The translations under genes and the position numbers were made by a program. Below, in pieces: positions 1 through 13,300 of a DNA stretch of 64,000 bases. The notes beneath the pieces were generated by a model. It did not search any database, was not told the DNA's origin, and worked only from the letters and a program-made list of their open reading frames with translations. Numbering within the stretch: the stretch's first letter is position 1; each line of letters begins with the position of its first letter. The DNA is from Colias croceus (Eukaryota; Arthropoda; Insecta; Lepidoptera; Pieridae). The stretch spans positions 7,008,501 through 7,072,500 of the forward strand of contig NC_059548.1 in the NCBI RefSeq assembly GCF_905220415.1, read 5' to 3'.

Positions 1-1375
1 TAGAAAGTACAATAGGTATAGTTACCATACATCTAAACTTTAAAGTTCTACCTCATACCTACCTATTAATGGTAAACATTTGTTGAGCAACAGTTGATAA
101 ACATGCTGGAATATTGTTTAAATGTCGACACTCCTCGAGCGCATTTCAACGTGCGTTAAAAACTCCTCTGCACCACCACAATGTTACCAGCAACTCATCA
201 ACATTTTGAGTCAACATTAATTCTGAACATAATATGTTTGTACAGTATATACATATGTAATGTGTGTCTAACCTTTAATGATCTAAGTTTCTAACCATAG
301 AAATCTAAATTACAAGACAAAGTCGTAAGCACGCGTGACCTTGTCGCCACTCAGGTGTCTTCCAAGCCACCAGTGCGTTCGTCGCTATTCTGTTGCTCTC
401 GAGACGTGCGTGTGTAATCATAGTGTTTTTCATCATTTCCCATTACGGAAATTCATCCTGCTATACTGATATAGGAATAACATTTCATCGGTAATTTTTT
501 TTAATAATGCCGTTTTTCCTTAAAATTAAAGAATATTTACAAGTAATACGAATGTCACCATAGTAATCTAAATAACAATGAATGACACAGTCGACCGTTC
601 TTATTATCACGTTTAACACAAATTTCAACCTTATTTCTATGTGTTTAGGTTCAAAGTTATATCTATTGAAAATTAACGCCCTCTGTTGCAGAAAAGTCGA
701 ACTTTTTCGAACTTGTATTTTTCTGAGCAAAAAGAAACAAAACATCTCATGTACCTGGGGATGTTATTCGAAAATAAACCGTAAAACCGTGCCGTACTTA
801 ATAAAATGCTGTTGTTTTAAGTTAGATTGTCTTGTTATTTAGATTTCTATGTTTCTAACATACAAAAGATCCCTTTGTTAATATTAATTATATTACTATA
901 ATTGTATGATGATCACTTATTTGACGTATGAGACTTTCTTATGTTGCAATAAAGACTTTTTGTCGAGGTAGTTCACACAATATAACTTCAAATTAAGAAT
1001 ACGGGTACCGGCATATCGAATGTAAAAATCGTTTCACACGCGGCCACTTATGTAATTGTATTCTGCAATAACCGTATTTATACGTATATGCACTCCATCG
1101 CTGGTTGGAAAAAAAATATCTTTATAAGAAAAAGTCAAAACCGTTAGGTTTTCTTATCAATAAAAGATAGAGAGAGAATCGTAAGGGCGATGACCATCAA
1201 AATTTAAAGCACGTTTTGTAAAAGGTTTTTTAAATTTTTTTATCCAAGAGTATTCTTTTCCATCCAAAAACTACCTATGAACCGATATTGCTTTAGGATT
1301 TATTATTAAACAAATTTGAGATCTTCTTTGTCATCAGAAATAAGCTAATATTAATTTTTATTTCTTTTGCTACAG
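1..1375. other. Atg1 upstream intron, no gene seen
   Basis: This AT-rich stretch precedes the first visible Atg1 exon, which starts in phase 0 after a good acceptor ending at 1375. I searched it for the missing kinase N-terminus with the GxGxxG loop and found nothing convincing. It is best read as intron, with the first coding exon left of the window. Short ORFs here have no recognisable motif. Confidence 0.6.
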
Positions 1376-4300
1376 AACCCATCACAGTCAGTGGCCGTGA
1401 AAGTCGTCACCAAGAAAGGTATACAGAAGGCATCAGAGATCCTGGTGAAGGAAATCAAAATTCTTCGTGAGCTGACCGCGCTCCATCACACGAACCTTGT
1501 CGCCATGCACGACTGTATGGACAGCACAGCTTATGTTTATGTTGTTATGGAGGTGAGTTTATATACCTACCCTCATATTATTAGATACAGCGTGTAATAA
1601 TTATAGACCGTACATCTCACGTATGAATACATATGGAACCGAAAAGCATTATCTTATATCTAACACGTGCGTTGTCTAGTTTACCACATGGTCAATATAA
1701 CATACTAAAAATTACCCACCAGGCACCACGTTATATTGTTGCGCACTAGACTAAGTTAATACGTAGGTATTCATTTTAATACGAAATATAAATTTCTGAC
1801 TTTATGCACGTTTATTTATAGGTACAAACTGCGCCGCTTATTATCGTTCCAGTCCTGATAAATAACCTGTAACCCCTTTATATTTACACACAATGTAAAC
1901 GGAATCCGCGTGCTTTGTTTAATTTGCTCACCCGTTTAGTTTTACAATTACCAGGAAGTCGTGGTTATTAGTTGGTACTAGGTGCCGATTGGCGTCCGTA
2001 ACCCACTGGCCTTGCCCTTAATCCGTCTGCCGATAACGACATATACATACTGTCGCCTCTTCAGGAGGCTATATTGTTATATTTATTGCTACACTTAACA
2101 TGCGAGACATTTCATATGCAATTTATTAAAGAACTAGATTTCCGCCCGCGGCCTCGCCCGCGTTTGCAAAGGAAAACCCGCATAGTTCCCGTTCCCGTGG
2201 GATTTCCGGGATAAAAACTATCCTATGTGTTAATCCAAGTTACCCTCTATATGCGTGCTAAATTTCATTGTAATCGGTTCAGTAGTTTTTACGTGAAAAA
2301 GTAACAAACATCCATACATCCATACAAACTTTCGCATTTATAATACCTATTAGTAGGATAGTAGGATTAACATATTTTATGTGATTACATAATAATATAC
2401 TATTCATTATAAGAGCTAGCTTATTGTTACGTTACTAATACAGAGATCTTTTATTTTTTTATTATGTTCATTTTCATGTTATCTATTATGTACGAAATAC
2501 TCTTCCGTATGTCGCGCCTCACGCTGCTTGATTCGTAACAAGGTCAAAGCTTCATTGGCTCACCTCTTCATGACAAAACTGAGCAACCGTGTTCTATTAA
2601 AAAATATACATTCGCATGACGGTAATTAATTGTAATTATACTATATACTATATAGTAACCTATGTCGTTTATTGTGCGAGTTTCATATAAGGAGTAGTTG
2701 GATAAACATTGCGGTAAACAACATTGTTTACTATTGGAGTTATCAGACGTTGATACAATGCGTTTTAACAATGAGACCAAAAGAGTCGACGACCGGAAGT
2801 CTGTGACAAATTGCGCATCAAATTTTGCGTAAGTACCTAAACGAAGTTTCGATAAATTGCGTACTTATATATCTAATAGATTTGATAAGAAATCTGTTCC
2901 AACCGCACTAATTCCACAATTCCACGCAGCCGTAACGTGTTGTCTCCTCTAGGCCACACTATCAACCTAAAATTAAATTCAACTTTCGAGATAAAACACG
3001 TTTTGCTAATAATAATTTTGAACTGCGTATTTGGTGAAGAATGTCCGATGCTTGTTATTATTTACATTTCCGAATCACTTACATTATTTTTAAAATGTCA
3101 GGTTCACTACACTAAGAAGTTTATTATGTGCAAATGCATAGTATTTTTAGGTGTATAACACGAACACCAGACCGAAACCAACGCGAACGCAATGAATGCC
3201 CTTTCGTATCAATTGTTCCACATAAAATTAATTTAAGAGACGGGTACTCCTCCTACTATGGATAGGAGTCTTTACATTACCTACAATGTTCTTAATAATC
3301 TTATTCAGATACAATAGTATACCTAGCAGCATTTGGTTATTTAAGTTTAAACGGTGTCACACGTACTGCCCTACTAACCTTTAATATCGTTGATGACTGC
3401 TCTGAAATCTCTCGTACCGACTATCTGTGCGAGATAAATTATACCGGTTATGTAAATAACTGTATATAAACTATACAGTAATGATTAGCTGGTTAATTTT
3501 ACTTTATTATTATGATTGGAAAAAGGGACATAAATTGTAAATAGGTGTGTGTTTTCTATGTTTATTTAATACTCATGAATAACCAATCACAGTTTATAAA
3601 ACCACAAATAAAGCATTAACTACCTACTTATGTATTTTTTTACTCATTACTTAATAACGATAACTCGTTGACATTGAGAATAGCCAGGTTGTGAATAAGT
3701 AAATCATGTTTTTGGTAGCAGAATTATCGCGCTATCAATACGAGTTAAATATGTATGATTCAACATTATCATAAGTTTAGAACAAAGGATATTTATGCGA
3801 AGGATGTAAATAAGACAGTCCTGTGTTTATTCGGATTGCGCAATGTACCTAGTTCACTCGAGTAGAAACTATCTAGGTGGCAGGCGCGCCACGTTTGTTG
3901 GGATCACCGCGCCTGCACGTGCTGGCCCTGCCTCGTGGATGTGATCAGCGCGATACAGATAATTGCGCACAAAATGACGGTTACCCGCTCAAATTAAATA
4001 GGCCAAAGAACTTCGAATCGTTTTCAATTGAAGTAAATATTGAAAAATGTTTTTCATGTTTTTCCGTGTCTTATCTTTTCATTATTTCGTAAAATGATAA
4101 GAAGATAATGTATTCATGTCAAGAGCTTATTGGTCAGTTTAACCCAGAGAACTAACGTTTTATTGATAATAATATTGCATTGTATACCTACAATATAAAC
4201 TATAAAGTACGAGTAAATAATAACACACTTTCGGACTAAGTAATGTTGTATTGCACTCATATTACCGATTACTAACCTAAATTACAATGATTGTAAAAAT

Positions 4301-7300
4301 TTTAAATTGCTAAGGACTCGTAGGCATGCCTGCATGCATCATAACCCAAGTGCCTAAGTGTTTAGATATAATAAAAATATGAATAGTTAGTAACACCAGC
4401 CAAACACCTTGCATGTATTATATAGTACTAAATTCCTGGAGTGTGCTGGAAATTATTGTCACAAATATTCTTAGATAATATTTTTTATTGGAATCAACGA
4501 ATTAAATTAAATTATTTACAATTAGTGTTGTTAAGTTGTGACTATCTTGAAACGTTTTTGTAAGTTTTATTTACATACCGCCTACCTATAATAGAATGTC
4601 AAGGGCAAGAAGACTATTTTATTTAGGAGTCGTGTGTTTTACTGCGTAATATAAAGGTAGGTATTGCTTGCGTGGATTTTAAAGCCAAAGAAAGTTCATT
4701 AGCTTCCGTTAGTTTTAGCGAAACGTGCTGTGCAGCATCTTAAGCTCATGACTTTGTAATTATATCTTCCTTATATTTGTAAATATTTCACCTTATATTC
4801 TACTCAATTCCTACAATTCTTGAAAAGCAACACATATTTTTTAAATCAATGTTATTTGTTTATTAAATAATAAATAATATGTAGGTATCCTTTTTTTTTT
4901 GTTAACGGGGAGGAAATCTTCAAAAGATACTCCCTTTTGGGGGAAAAAGAGAGCATGTGGGATTTTTACCCACTAAAACCTCCTCGACGGCCAAACCCAA
5001 AGCAAGGTAGCGGGGACTCCGGGATCTCTCGTAGAACGCACCAGAGCTCCCGCAGCTATATGCCAAACTACGTGGCTTCCCTGCCTCATTATCGACTACC
5101 CAAGGTGGGTAGGACTGTCACAAGACCGGGAAGATGTTATAGGCGGTTCAATATCCCCTTGAACCGCCCTCGGTCCTAAATATGTAGGTATCCTAGAAAC
5201 TAAAAACGTATCTTTTTAGTTTCTAGGATGTAGTTAGGTACATTCTTCTATTTTCAAGTCTAATTTACGAACATAACTTTACGAACATTTTTGATGTTCT
5301 TGATATAATAATATAGTGCTATTTTTAATAAACTGTTCAAAGCTTGACTTGCGAAGAGTTTACATAATATAACATTTAATAATTCATTATTATCGAAAGT
5401 TTCTCTTTACATGTTCTGTGGTGGCTCCGACGTTTAGACGTTATTTGAAGTTTGAAATTTTGAAAGTCATTACCACATAATTATAAGCTGAGATAAATTC
5501 AACCAAAATCATTAAAATCTCTTCAACCGTTCTTCGAGTTATAAGCGGTGTAACTAAAATGATTTTCTTTTATAAATATAGAAACGGGCCTTTTCAACCG
5601 ACTTCAAAAAATGGAGGAGGTTATTAATTCGGCCGGTATGTTTTTTTTTATGTATGTACACCGATTACTCCGAGGTTTCTGAACCGATTTACGTGATACT
5701 TTTTTGTTTGATGCGGAATGGTGTCGAATTGGTCCCATAAAAATTTTGTTCGGATAGGCCCAGTAGTTTTTATTTTATGATCTCGATGACTTAATTTAAA
5801 TGTAGCAAGTAACTTTGACTCATTCATTAATATTTCCAACCAACTGAAACAAGTTTATAGTATAGAATAAACCTAGTCGCAACTAAACACTAATACATAT
5901 TATGTGTATTGAAAAGAAATAAGCCTAACAATAATATTTTTTTAAATCTTATTGCTTTATACTTTATATGCATAACAATTTATATCCTTGATTCCTCTTT
6001 TGTTTCATTTTTACGCAAATGGAAAAGTATTCAAGGCGCGCTTTGCAAATTATGCAACATCGTAATAATTATTATCAGACTGCTAGTCTATCCGCGAGCT
6101 CGTGCCCACGTGTCGTTTATGTATACATAATATCATAGCAATGTGGGCAACATAGATGAGATTTAAATATTTATTGATGTCAAAGCATGACGTGCGTCTT
6201 GTCATTTTTGCAGACCACGGATATAGGTACAAACAAAATGTTACTAAAAATTTATAGACGTCACGCACACGTGTCCGATCTATTTAGTGTTATATTTTTT
6301 ATTTTACTTCTGGAAATAACTAAATGTTAATCTTTACAGCTAGAAAGTAGTATGATGAGCCATGATTCAAGCGTATAAGCACTGATCACTCTGCTAAAAA
6401 TATAAACAAGAATTACACAATAAATGGAATATAGCTTGAAATACAAACATTGAAGACAGAAACAATAAACATACATAAAGACCCTACAAAATGCACGTGG
6501 TATGGTTGGACCTTGAGCGTTCTGAATAGGGCTTCACACTATTGCCACCGTGTTCATAAATTTGTCTCACCTGTGCATTGCGTCATTACCTCTTCGGTTT
6601 CTTTGTTGTAGGTTCAAAAATAGCTTATAGCTAAAGTCTTACGTAGGTATTAACTATAAATAACTTCAATTTGTATTTTTACATCTGATTGCAAATACAT
6701 ATAATTATGTATAACAGTATAGGCAAATATGGGGATGAAATACTTTTTTAGTTACATATTACCTAGGTATTTAATTTCTTTTCGTAATGGCTATCCTTAT
6801 TTTATTATACATTGTGGTTATACGCGTTGTTTCTTCACTTAAGAAACCACATTTATAACAGCATCCATTTATTAATATTATATATTATTATTCCCTCATC
6901 TGACAAGAGCGTCTAAACTCTAGATTGTAGGCTAGGTAATAAGCGCATATTATGATTGCGTCAGGTTAGTTTCTACGTAGAGTGTAACTCGTTGAAGCTT
7001 GAAAGTGAGGCACCGGAAACCACATCATTACTTTCTATAAAGTCAAATCAGTATTTACATTTAATTAATTAAAAAAAAAACATTTTGTACGTGATAGTAC
7101 CTATATAGGTAGTTTGATAATGATTGGATGTACGTTTGTTATTATTTCACGTGTAAACTACGAAACGGATTTTGATGATACTTGGCAGTTATGAAGCTTA
7201 TACCAAAACAATAGATAAGCTATAAAAGTACTTGTTTATTCTCCTGTGTGCGTCCGGGTGTGAAACCGCACAGCACTGCTATATTCCGTGAAACATTGGA

Positions 7301-10300
7301 GGTAACCAATATCGAGTTGTTAACCTACCTCATTGTTATAAAAATAAATGAGAAAGCGAAACTCCGGTGTGCATTCGACATCGACGCTCTCCTCCGATAA
7401 ATAACGGTTCTCTAATCTTGTAGTGTTGAACTTACGTCTGTTGAATATTTTACTGTTTCTTCAAATATTTTAAAAGAGCAAATCGAAAGACATTATATTC
7501 CACTTTATTCAATTAAAATTATTTAATGCCATCTGTCCTATAAAACATTAAGCTTACTATAAATAAATTAAACCGTTCATATAAATAAATTTATTCTGTA
7601 ATCAATTTAAGGGTGACGTAATATAAAAACCCTTTTAAATTATTTACATACAAAATCTATCCTAATAAACTTAATCTACAATTTCGTGTTTACAAAATTA
7701 AGTAACAATTTAACTAGTTTACATAAATATACACGCGTACACAAACTAGTCAAAATATAAGTTAATAACATACATGACAATTTTCCAAACATTGTTATGT
7801 CTCATTCAGATCAAGTTCATTCAACACGAGTATAATATTTAGTCCATTCACCATTCACTAATTTTAAACAGGGGATTTATTATTAGCTTTATCTTGTAAA
7901 GGGACTTCTTCCGGAGATGTACCATTGGCCGTGGTGCGCTCGTTTGTTCTAGGAGTTGAACCGAATTTTTTCTTTATTGAACTCCAATTCTTTTTAATGG
8001 TTATAACAGCCACAATGACAACCATAGCTGCTATTATGATACCTATTACACTTTTGTCTACACCACCTCCAGATTTCGTTTCAGCTGTTTTTGCACCTAT
8101 CTTTACTTCTGAATCTGTTTGCGACGTTTCTGTTGGAGCTTCTATAATACTATTCAAAGGTACATTATCAATGGGTTGCTGATTAACAGCATTACGTAGG
8201 GAAAATTCTGTTACTGAAGAAGTACTTTCAGAAACTGAAGATGCTGCACTTGTTTGCGGGGTAGGTGCTGTTGTAGATTCCGTACTAGGCGTATTATTAC
8301 TTGAATTAGATTCAGTGTTTAATGATTTCTGAATATCATCGGGTTGGAACGCAATCATACCCGGCAACGTTGCATCGAATAAGTCATCTCCAATTGATTC
8401 TGGTGCATCTGGACATTCAAATATCTTCTCCTTACACGATTCATAACAAACACTTTCCAAAGTTTCCTTTAATGATTTGCACAAATCTTCAGAAAGATCG
8501 GACGCCGTAAAGGGCAACGTTAGTTGGCGTAGTGACTTTAGGTTAGAAAAGAGTTCCGGTGTAAATGTCTGAAAAATATTGGAAAAATAAAAACCATTAT
8601 TAACTTAATTGCAATTCAATACCCCTGGGAATTCTAGTAGAAATTTTAAAATAATATTAATAAGAATTGAATTCATTACATACTTGATATGATTAATTAT
8701 TTTTAAAACTAAGGCTCTTGCCGCGGCCGGTGCGAAATTTTATAATATGATGATTGTTTTGAATGAATAAGTATTTATTTAAGTTACGTTATTAAGATAC
8801 ATATATATTATTATTATTTTAATTTATAATACAGATTTAGATGAAAGACAAAATTAAATATACTAAGATCTTTATAAAAATTTATCTTACCGTTCTTATA
8901 TCGTTGCCGCCCAAGTCTAGTTCTTCTAACTTCATTACCGAAAGGCTGTTTTTCAAATCTTGTGGAAATTCTATCAGGCGGTTATTTGCTAGCTTCAATT
9001 TAACTAATGCTGGAAGCTCGCTCACCGACTGAAATAATGTTGTTAGGTCATTGAAATAGCTTGAACAATTTTTTTTCATCTTATTAATTTTATGATAAGT
9101 ACTTACACCTGCAGCCAATTCCATTATAGCGTTGTCATCTGCATTAAGTACTTCCAATTCTTTCAAAGTCGATATCTCTTTGGGAATCTCTGTTAACTTA
9201 TTGTTATTTAAATTTAACGTGGTTATCCTTGAATCTAGGGGCCATGGGAATTCTGTGAGAGAATATCCAGCACAATCTACGACGAATTTGTTTTTATCCC
9301 CTTCAATGCTGCATACGCATGGTTTTGGGCATGGTAATGGAGACGAAGAATTGTTAGTATCTTGTTCATTTTCGTTTAAATCTAGTGGCATTATATGTTC
9401 CAATTTTGGAATTGCTTCTTGAGTTGTGATTTCAATATTATCATCTATAGATGGGTCTCCACTACCTTCTATAGCATCGTCTACATTTTTAGTCTCTAAC
9501 AAAGGTTGGATGTCACCCTCGGAAGGTACTTCCGTTACATCACCATCTTGGCCGCTAACGATTCCTTTGCTGAAATTTGGTTAAGATGCATTATTAACAC
9601 GTGACTATAAAGCAATGGATATCTTTTATCATAACGAGCTGACGTAGAATTGCTAAGTACAGAGATAAGAATCGTGATAAATACAAGGGCGTAACTATAG
9701 GTGTACTTTTAGAATATTCTATAAACCTAATTTTAGATAAATATTATATTCGTATATGTTATTTACTTCAAGAAAAAAATATGTAATGTATGTACCTACC
9801 CATACTTATAGTCTGTCGAGTGGCGTACCAGATGTTGTTTTACAAAATTAGATAAATAATAAGGTGTTCCACATAAAAATTCTAATTAAATTAACGAACA
9901 AATTAAACATCATAATAGTTAATAATATAGTACTTACTTCAGAATTTAATTGTATAGGTATTGCGAATGGCGCATAGTAGATTACATGAAATGTTTCCAT
10001 TTACATTCTTTATTTTAAATAAATTTAATTGACATCATCTAAAGGTGATCGATTATATAAACACTATTATCGACGTATCATTAATTCAATGTTATTTACT
10101 TACATCAGACAAGCTGCCAAAATAAAGCACAGACGTTTTGTCTTCATGGTCACTAGGAATGTGGTTCACTGTGTCAGTATTGGCAACAGAGTTCCCTTGC
10201 TACCCTACTTAGCACTAGTAGCATCGGGTCGCAGAGCGCGTAACTCACTGACACTTATAAACTATTATCACTCCACGATAAGATTACCTGCTGCATGGCG

Positions 10301-13300
10301 AGCTTATCGCGAATCAAACTCGATAACGATTGTCCGCATCAACAGCAAAACTAATTTCCTCTTTTCCAACAACATCTCATATACTTCAAAGTATAATTTA
10401 ACGTTCATACAAACAATAATCTCTATTACGTCATTTCTTATCAGGCCTCTAGTCGCATAATGACTTCTAAAAATAATCACACTTTAATATTTTCGATGAT
10501 TTACAGACATTTCTTGAATTTATGAAAAATATTCATCTAGAATTCATCGGATTCGTCACTGAAACGTTTTGTGTCAAATTACACAAGGACTCATTGTATT
10601 CAAATTTTATTTACCTAAGAACACAGTTTTGACTATATCGAACTTGTGAAAGAAAAACAAATAATACAATAAAAAATACAGTAATGTTTCTCGTTTTTTT
10701 ATGGAAGAGTTCAATCACGAGTGTGTTCACATTGATTCCTTCAAGCAAGTTGTTGGATTTAAATTAATGATGAACACGTCAACTTACGATAAATATATTT
10801 TTCGATCGACTATTTATTAAAAAGTAACTATTTTGAGAATTGAAAATTTATTACGTGAGGTTCATACTGTTAAAAAAATAGTCTAGGTCAATGTGACAAA
10901 AACCATTCGGCCTTAAAAAGCCTATACAAAAAGTCTCCTCAATAAACTATTACAATTATGTACTAATAAGATTTTTAATAGGTTATAAAAGTAATAAAAA
11001 CCAAAGAAATAGATACCACGTATTAAAATTTATCACAAACATAATATAAAATGGGATGTACGTCTTATTATTAAATGACTGTAAAATATTTATCTGTTAA
11101 GTTTAGTAAAGAAGAATTTAGAGAGAATGATGAATTTTTGTGTTATAATAATTTACTTACTACCTACTTATTAAAGTATAAATTACATTTACCTACTCAA
11201 TATCTCCAATAATATTTTTTATGATTACGCACTGCTAAACCTTGTTCACTTAACTATTGTTTCATAAACACTGCCGACTTTATGTTAACGATATACGAAA
11301 AAGTAAATTTGACTAACTAAATATATCGCCTCGGTGCGAACGATTTATGTCTTCCAGTGTTTACTTTAGCGAACTCGCGATTAGCACAGTAGTTTTTTGA
11401 ACGTTCAATCTCGTTGGTGTCTCGCGTTCGACTTGAATTGTTTTCAATGTTTTCATATTCATTTGTTTACTTAACAGTATTGTAATGGCGGCGACTTGGC
11501 GGACTATTTACAAACAAATAGGCTCCTCAGCGAGGCCACCATACGAACCTTCCTTCGGCAGCTGGCTGAGGCCATGCGTGCCATTCACGCCAAGGGGATT
11601 GTCCATCGTGATCTGAAGCCACAGAATATCCTCCTGACACACAACGTCGCCCCACCTCGCACGCCGCACCCCGAAGAGATTACACTCAAGATCGGTAAGG
11701 TTCACACTTTTGAGAAGTAAAATTGGAATATTTTGCTGTTGACACTTAGGGTGCGCTTCCACCAGAGATTTGAGGATAAGTAGCGAGGGATGTGTTTGTA
11801 TAAACCAATAGTATCGCTCAAACGCTTAATGAAGCGAATCTCTGGTGGAAAAGCACCCTTATACCAAAAAGAACGAAAGAAGGAATATCACATATTGAAG
11901 GAATATATCACACTTGTTTAAACAATTTTATTGTGTTTTGGGGCGTTTCTCTGATATACATATATATTGCTTCACATGATTTCATATAGGTAGTATAAAA
12001 ATTATTCAAAATTATTTATGGCTTAACTATTTCTTACACAGCTGATTTTGGATTTGCTCGATTCTTAGAAGAAGGAAACATGGCCGTCACACTTTGCGGA
12101 TCTCCTATGTATATGGTAACATTCACATATTATTTTACTTTATCACAAATATTCTATAGATACAGTAAAATGTCACTTGTTAAAGAAATTTTGAATGGTT
12201 CTGGTCACGATGTATTGTCTAGTCTTAAAAACAAATTAATTTACCCTTTGTCCTCCTTTGTTTACACTATATAATATATTGAATAGTCTCTTATAACTTT
12301 TTCAGTACTTACTAAATATATATTACATATAAAAAGTTTCTCTCTATGAAAATGAAACCATGTAGGTATGTTTTCATAAAAAAAAAAACACAAAAATCTC
12401 TTTTAACGACTTTGAATTTCAGGCGCCCGAAGTTATAATGTCCCTAAAATATGACGCAAAAGCGGACCTCTGGAGCTTGGGCACGATCGTATATCAATGC
12501 TTAACTGGCAAGGCTCCTTTCCAAGCGACCACGCCGCACGAACTTAAGGCTTTCTACGAGAACAGCGTCGACTTACAGCCCAAGTAAGTTCTCATTTAAT
12601 TAGCCAAACGAATATATCTCGATCATTTTACGTATGGCCACACTATAAACAGATATATTATGGCTTACATGTTCTTTGAAAATAGTTACAACAAAGACTA
12701 AGTAGTTACTTCAATTGTTGATTATATTCTTTTATAGCGGATGTTTGCAGTTCTTCATTCAGTAGTCTTAAAGATTTTAAAATGCGAGTATTCTTATTTA
12801 TACATGTTCGTCTACATATTTTAAGATTTGAAATTTCAACGATGCAGATGTAGTTTAGTTAATCGTGTCATCTCAAAATATAGTGTCATTATGTTTCTAA
12901 CCGTTGTACATGAATATGTTATCCTCAAAAAACAGTTTTTTAAATACAGGGTTAGTTTTCAATGACCGGCCAAATTTTCAGAAATGGTTCAGTATCGATA
13001 ACATTTTAGATCTAATGAAAAAAAAACCTTTTTTTTTCTTAATTAGATTTCATTCCTGTCCGCCACTAAAAAGCGAACGTGTGGATGTCGTGGCCATATC
13101 GTAGATTTACTCATTTCATGAAATGGCCAATTTAGTTTGGCCAGATCGTTAAATCGTCAACGTTTCACGATTTGGTCATCCACATTTGGCCATATCGTCG
13201 ATCTGGCCAAACGTGGATGGCCATTTCACGAAATATGACCATTTTTGTTTCTTTTTTAAAAAGCGATTCGCTTCTGGCACTCGCCGGCCGCTGCAGCTGC

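Noticed and set aside
4937..5179. 80-codon + strand ORF rich in Arg/Pro
   Set aside because: It falls inside a minus-oriented LINE 3' fragment next to its poly-T tail.
10029..10460. 143-codon + strand ORF overlapping the LRR signal-peptide exon
   Set aside because: No recognisable domain; it is antisense to a well-supported exon and runs into non-coding DNA.
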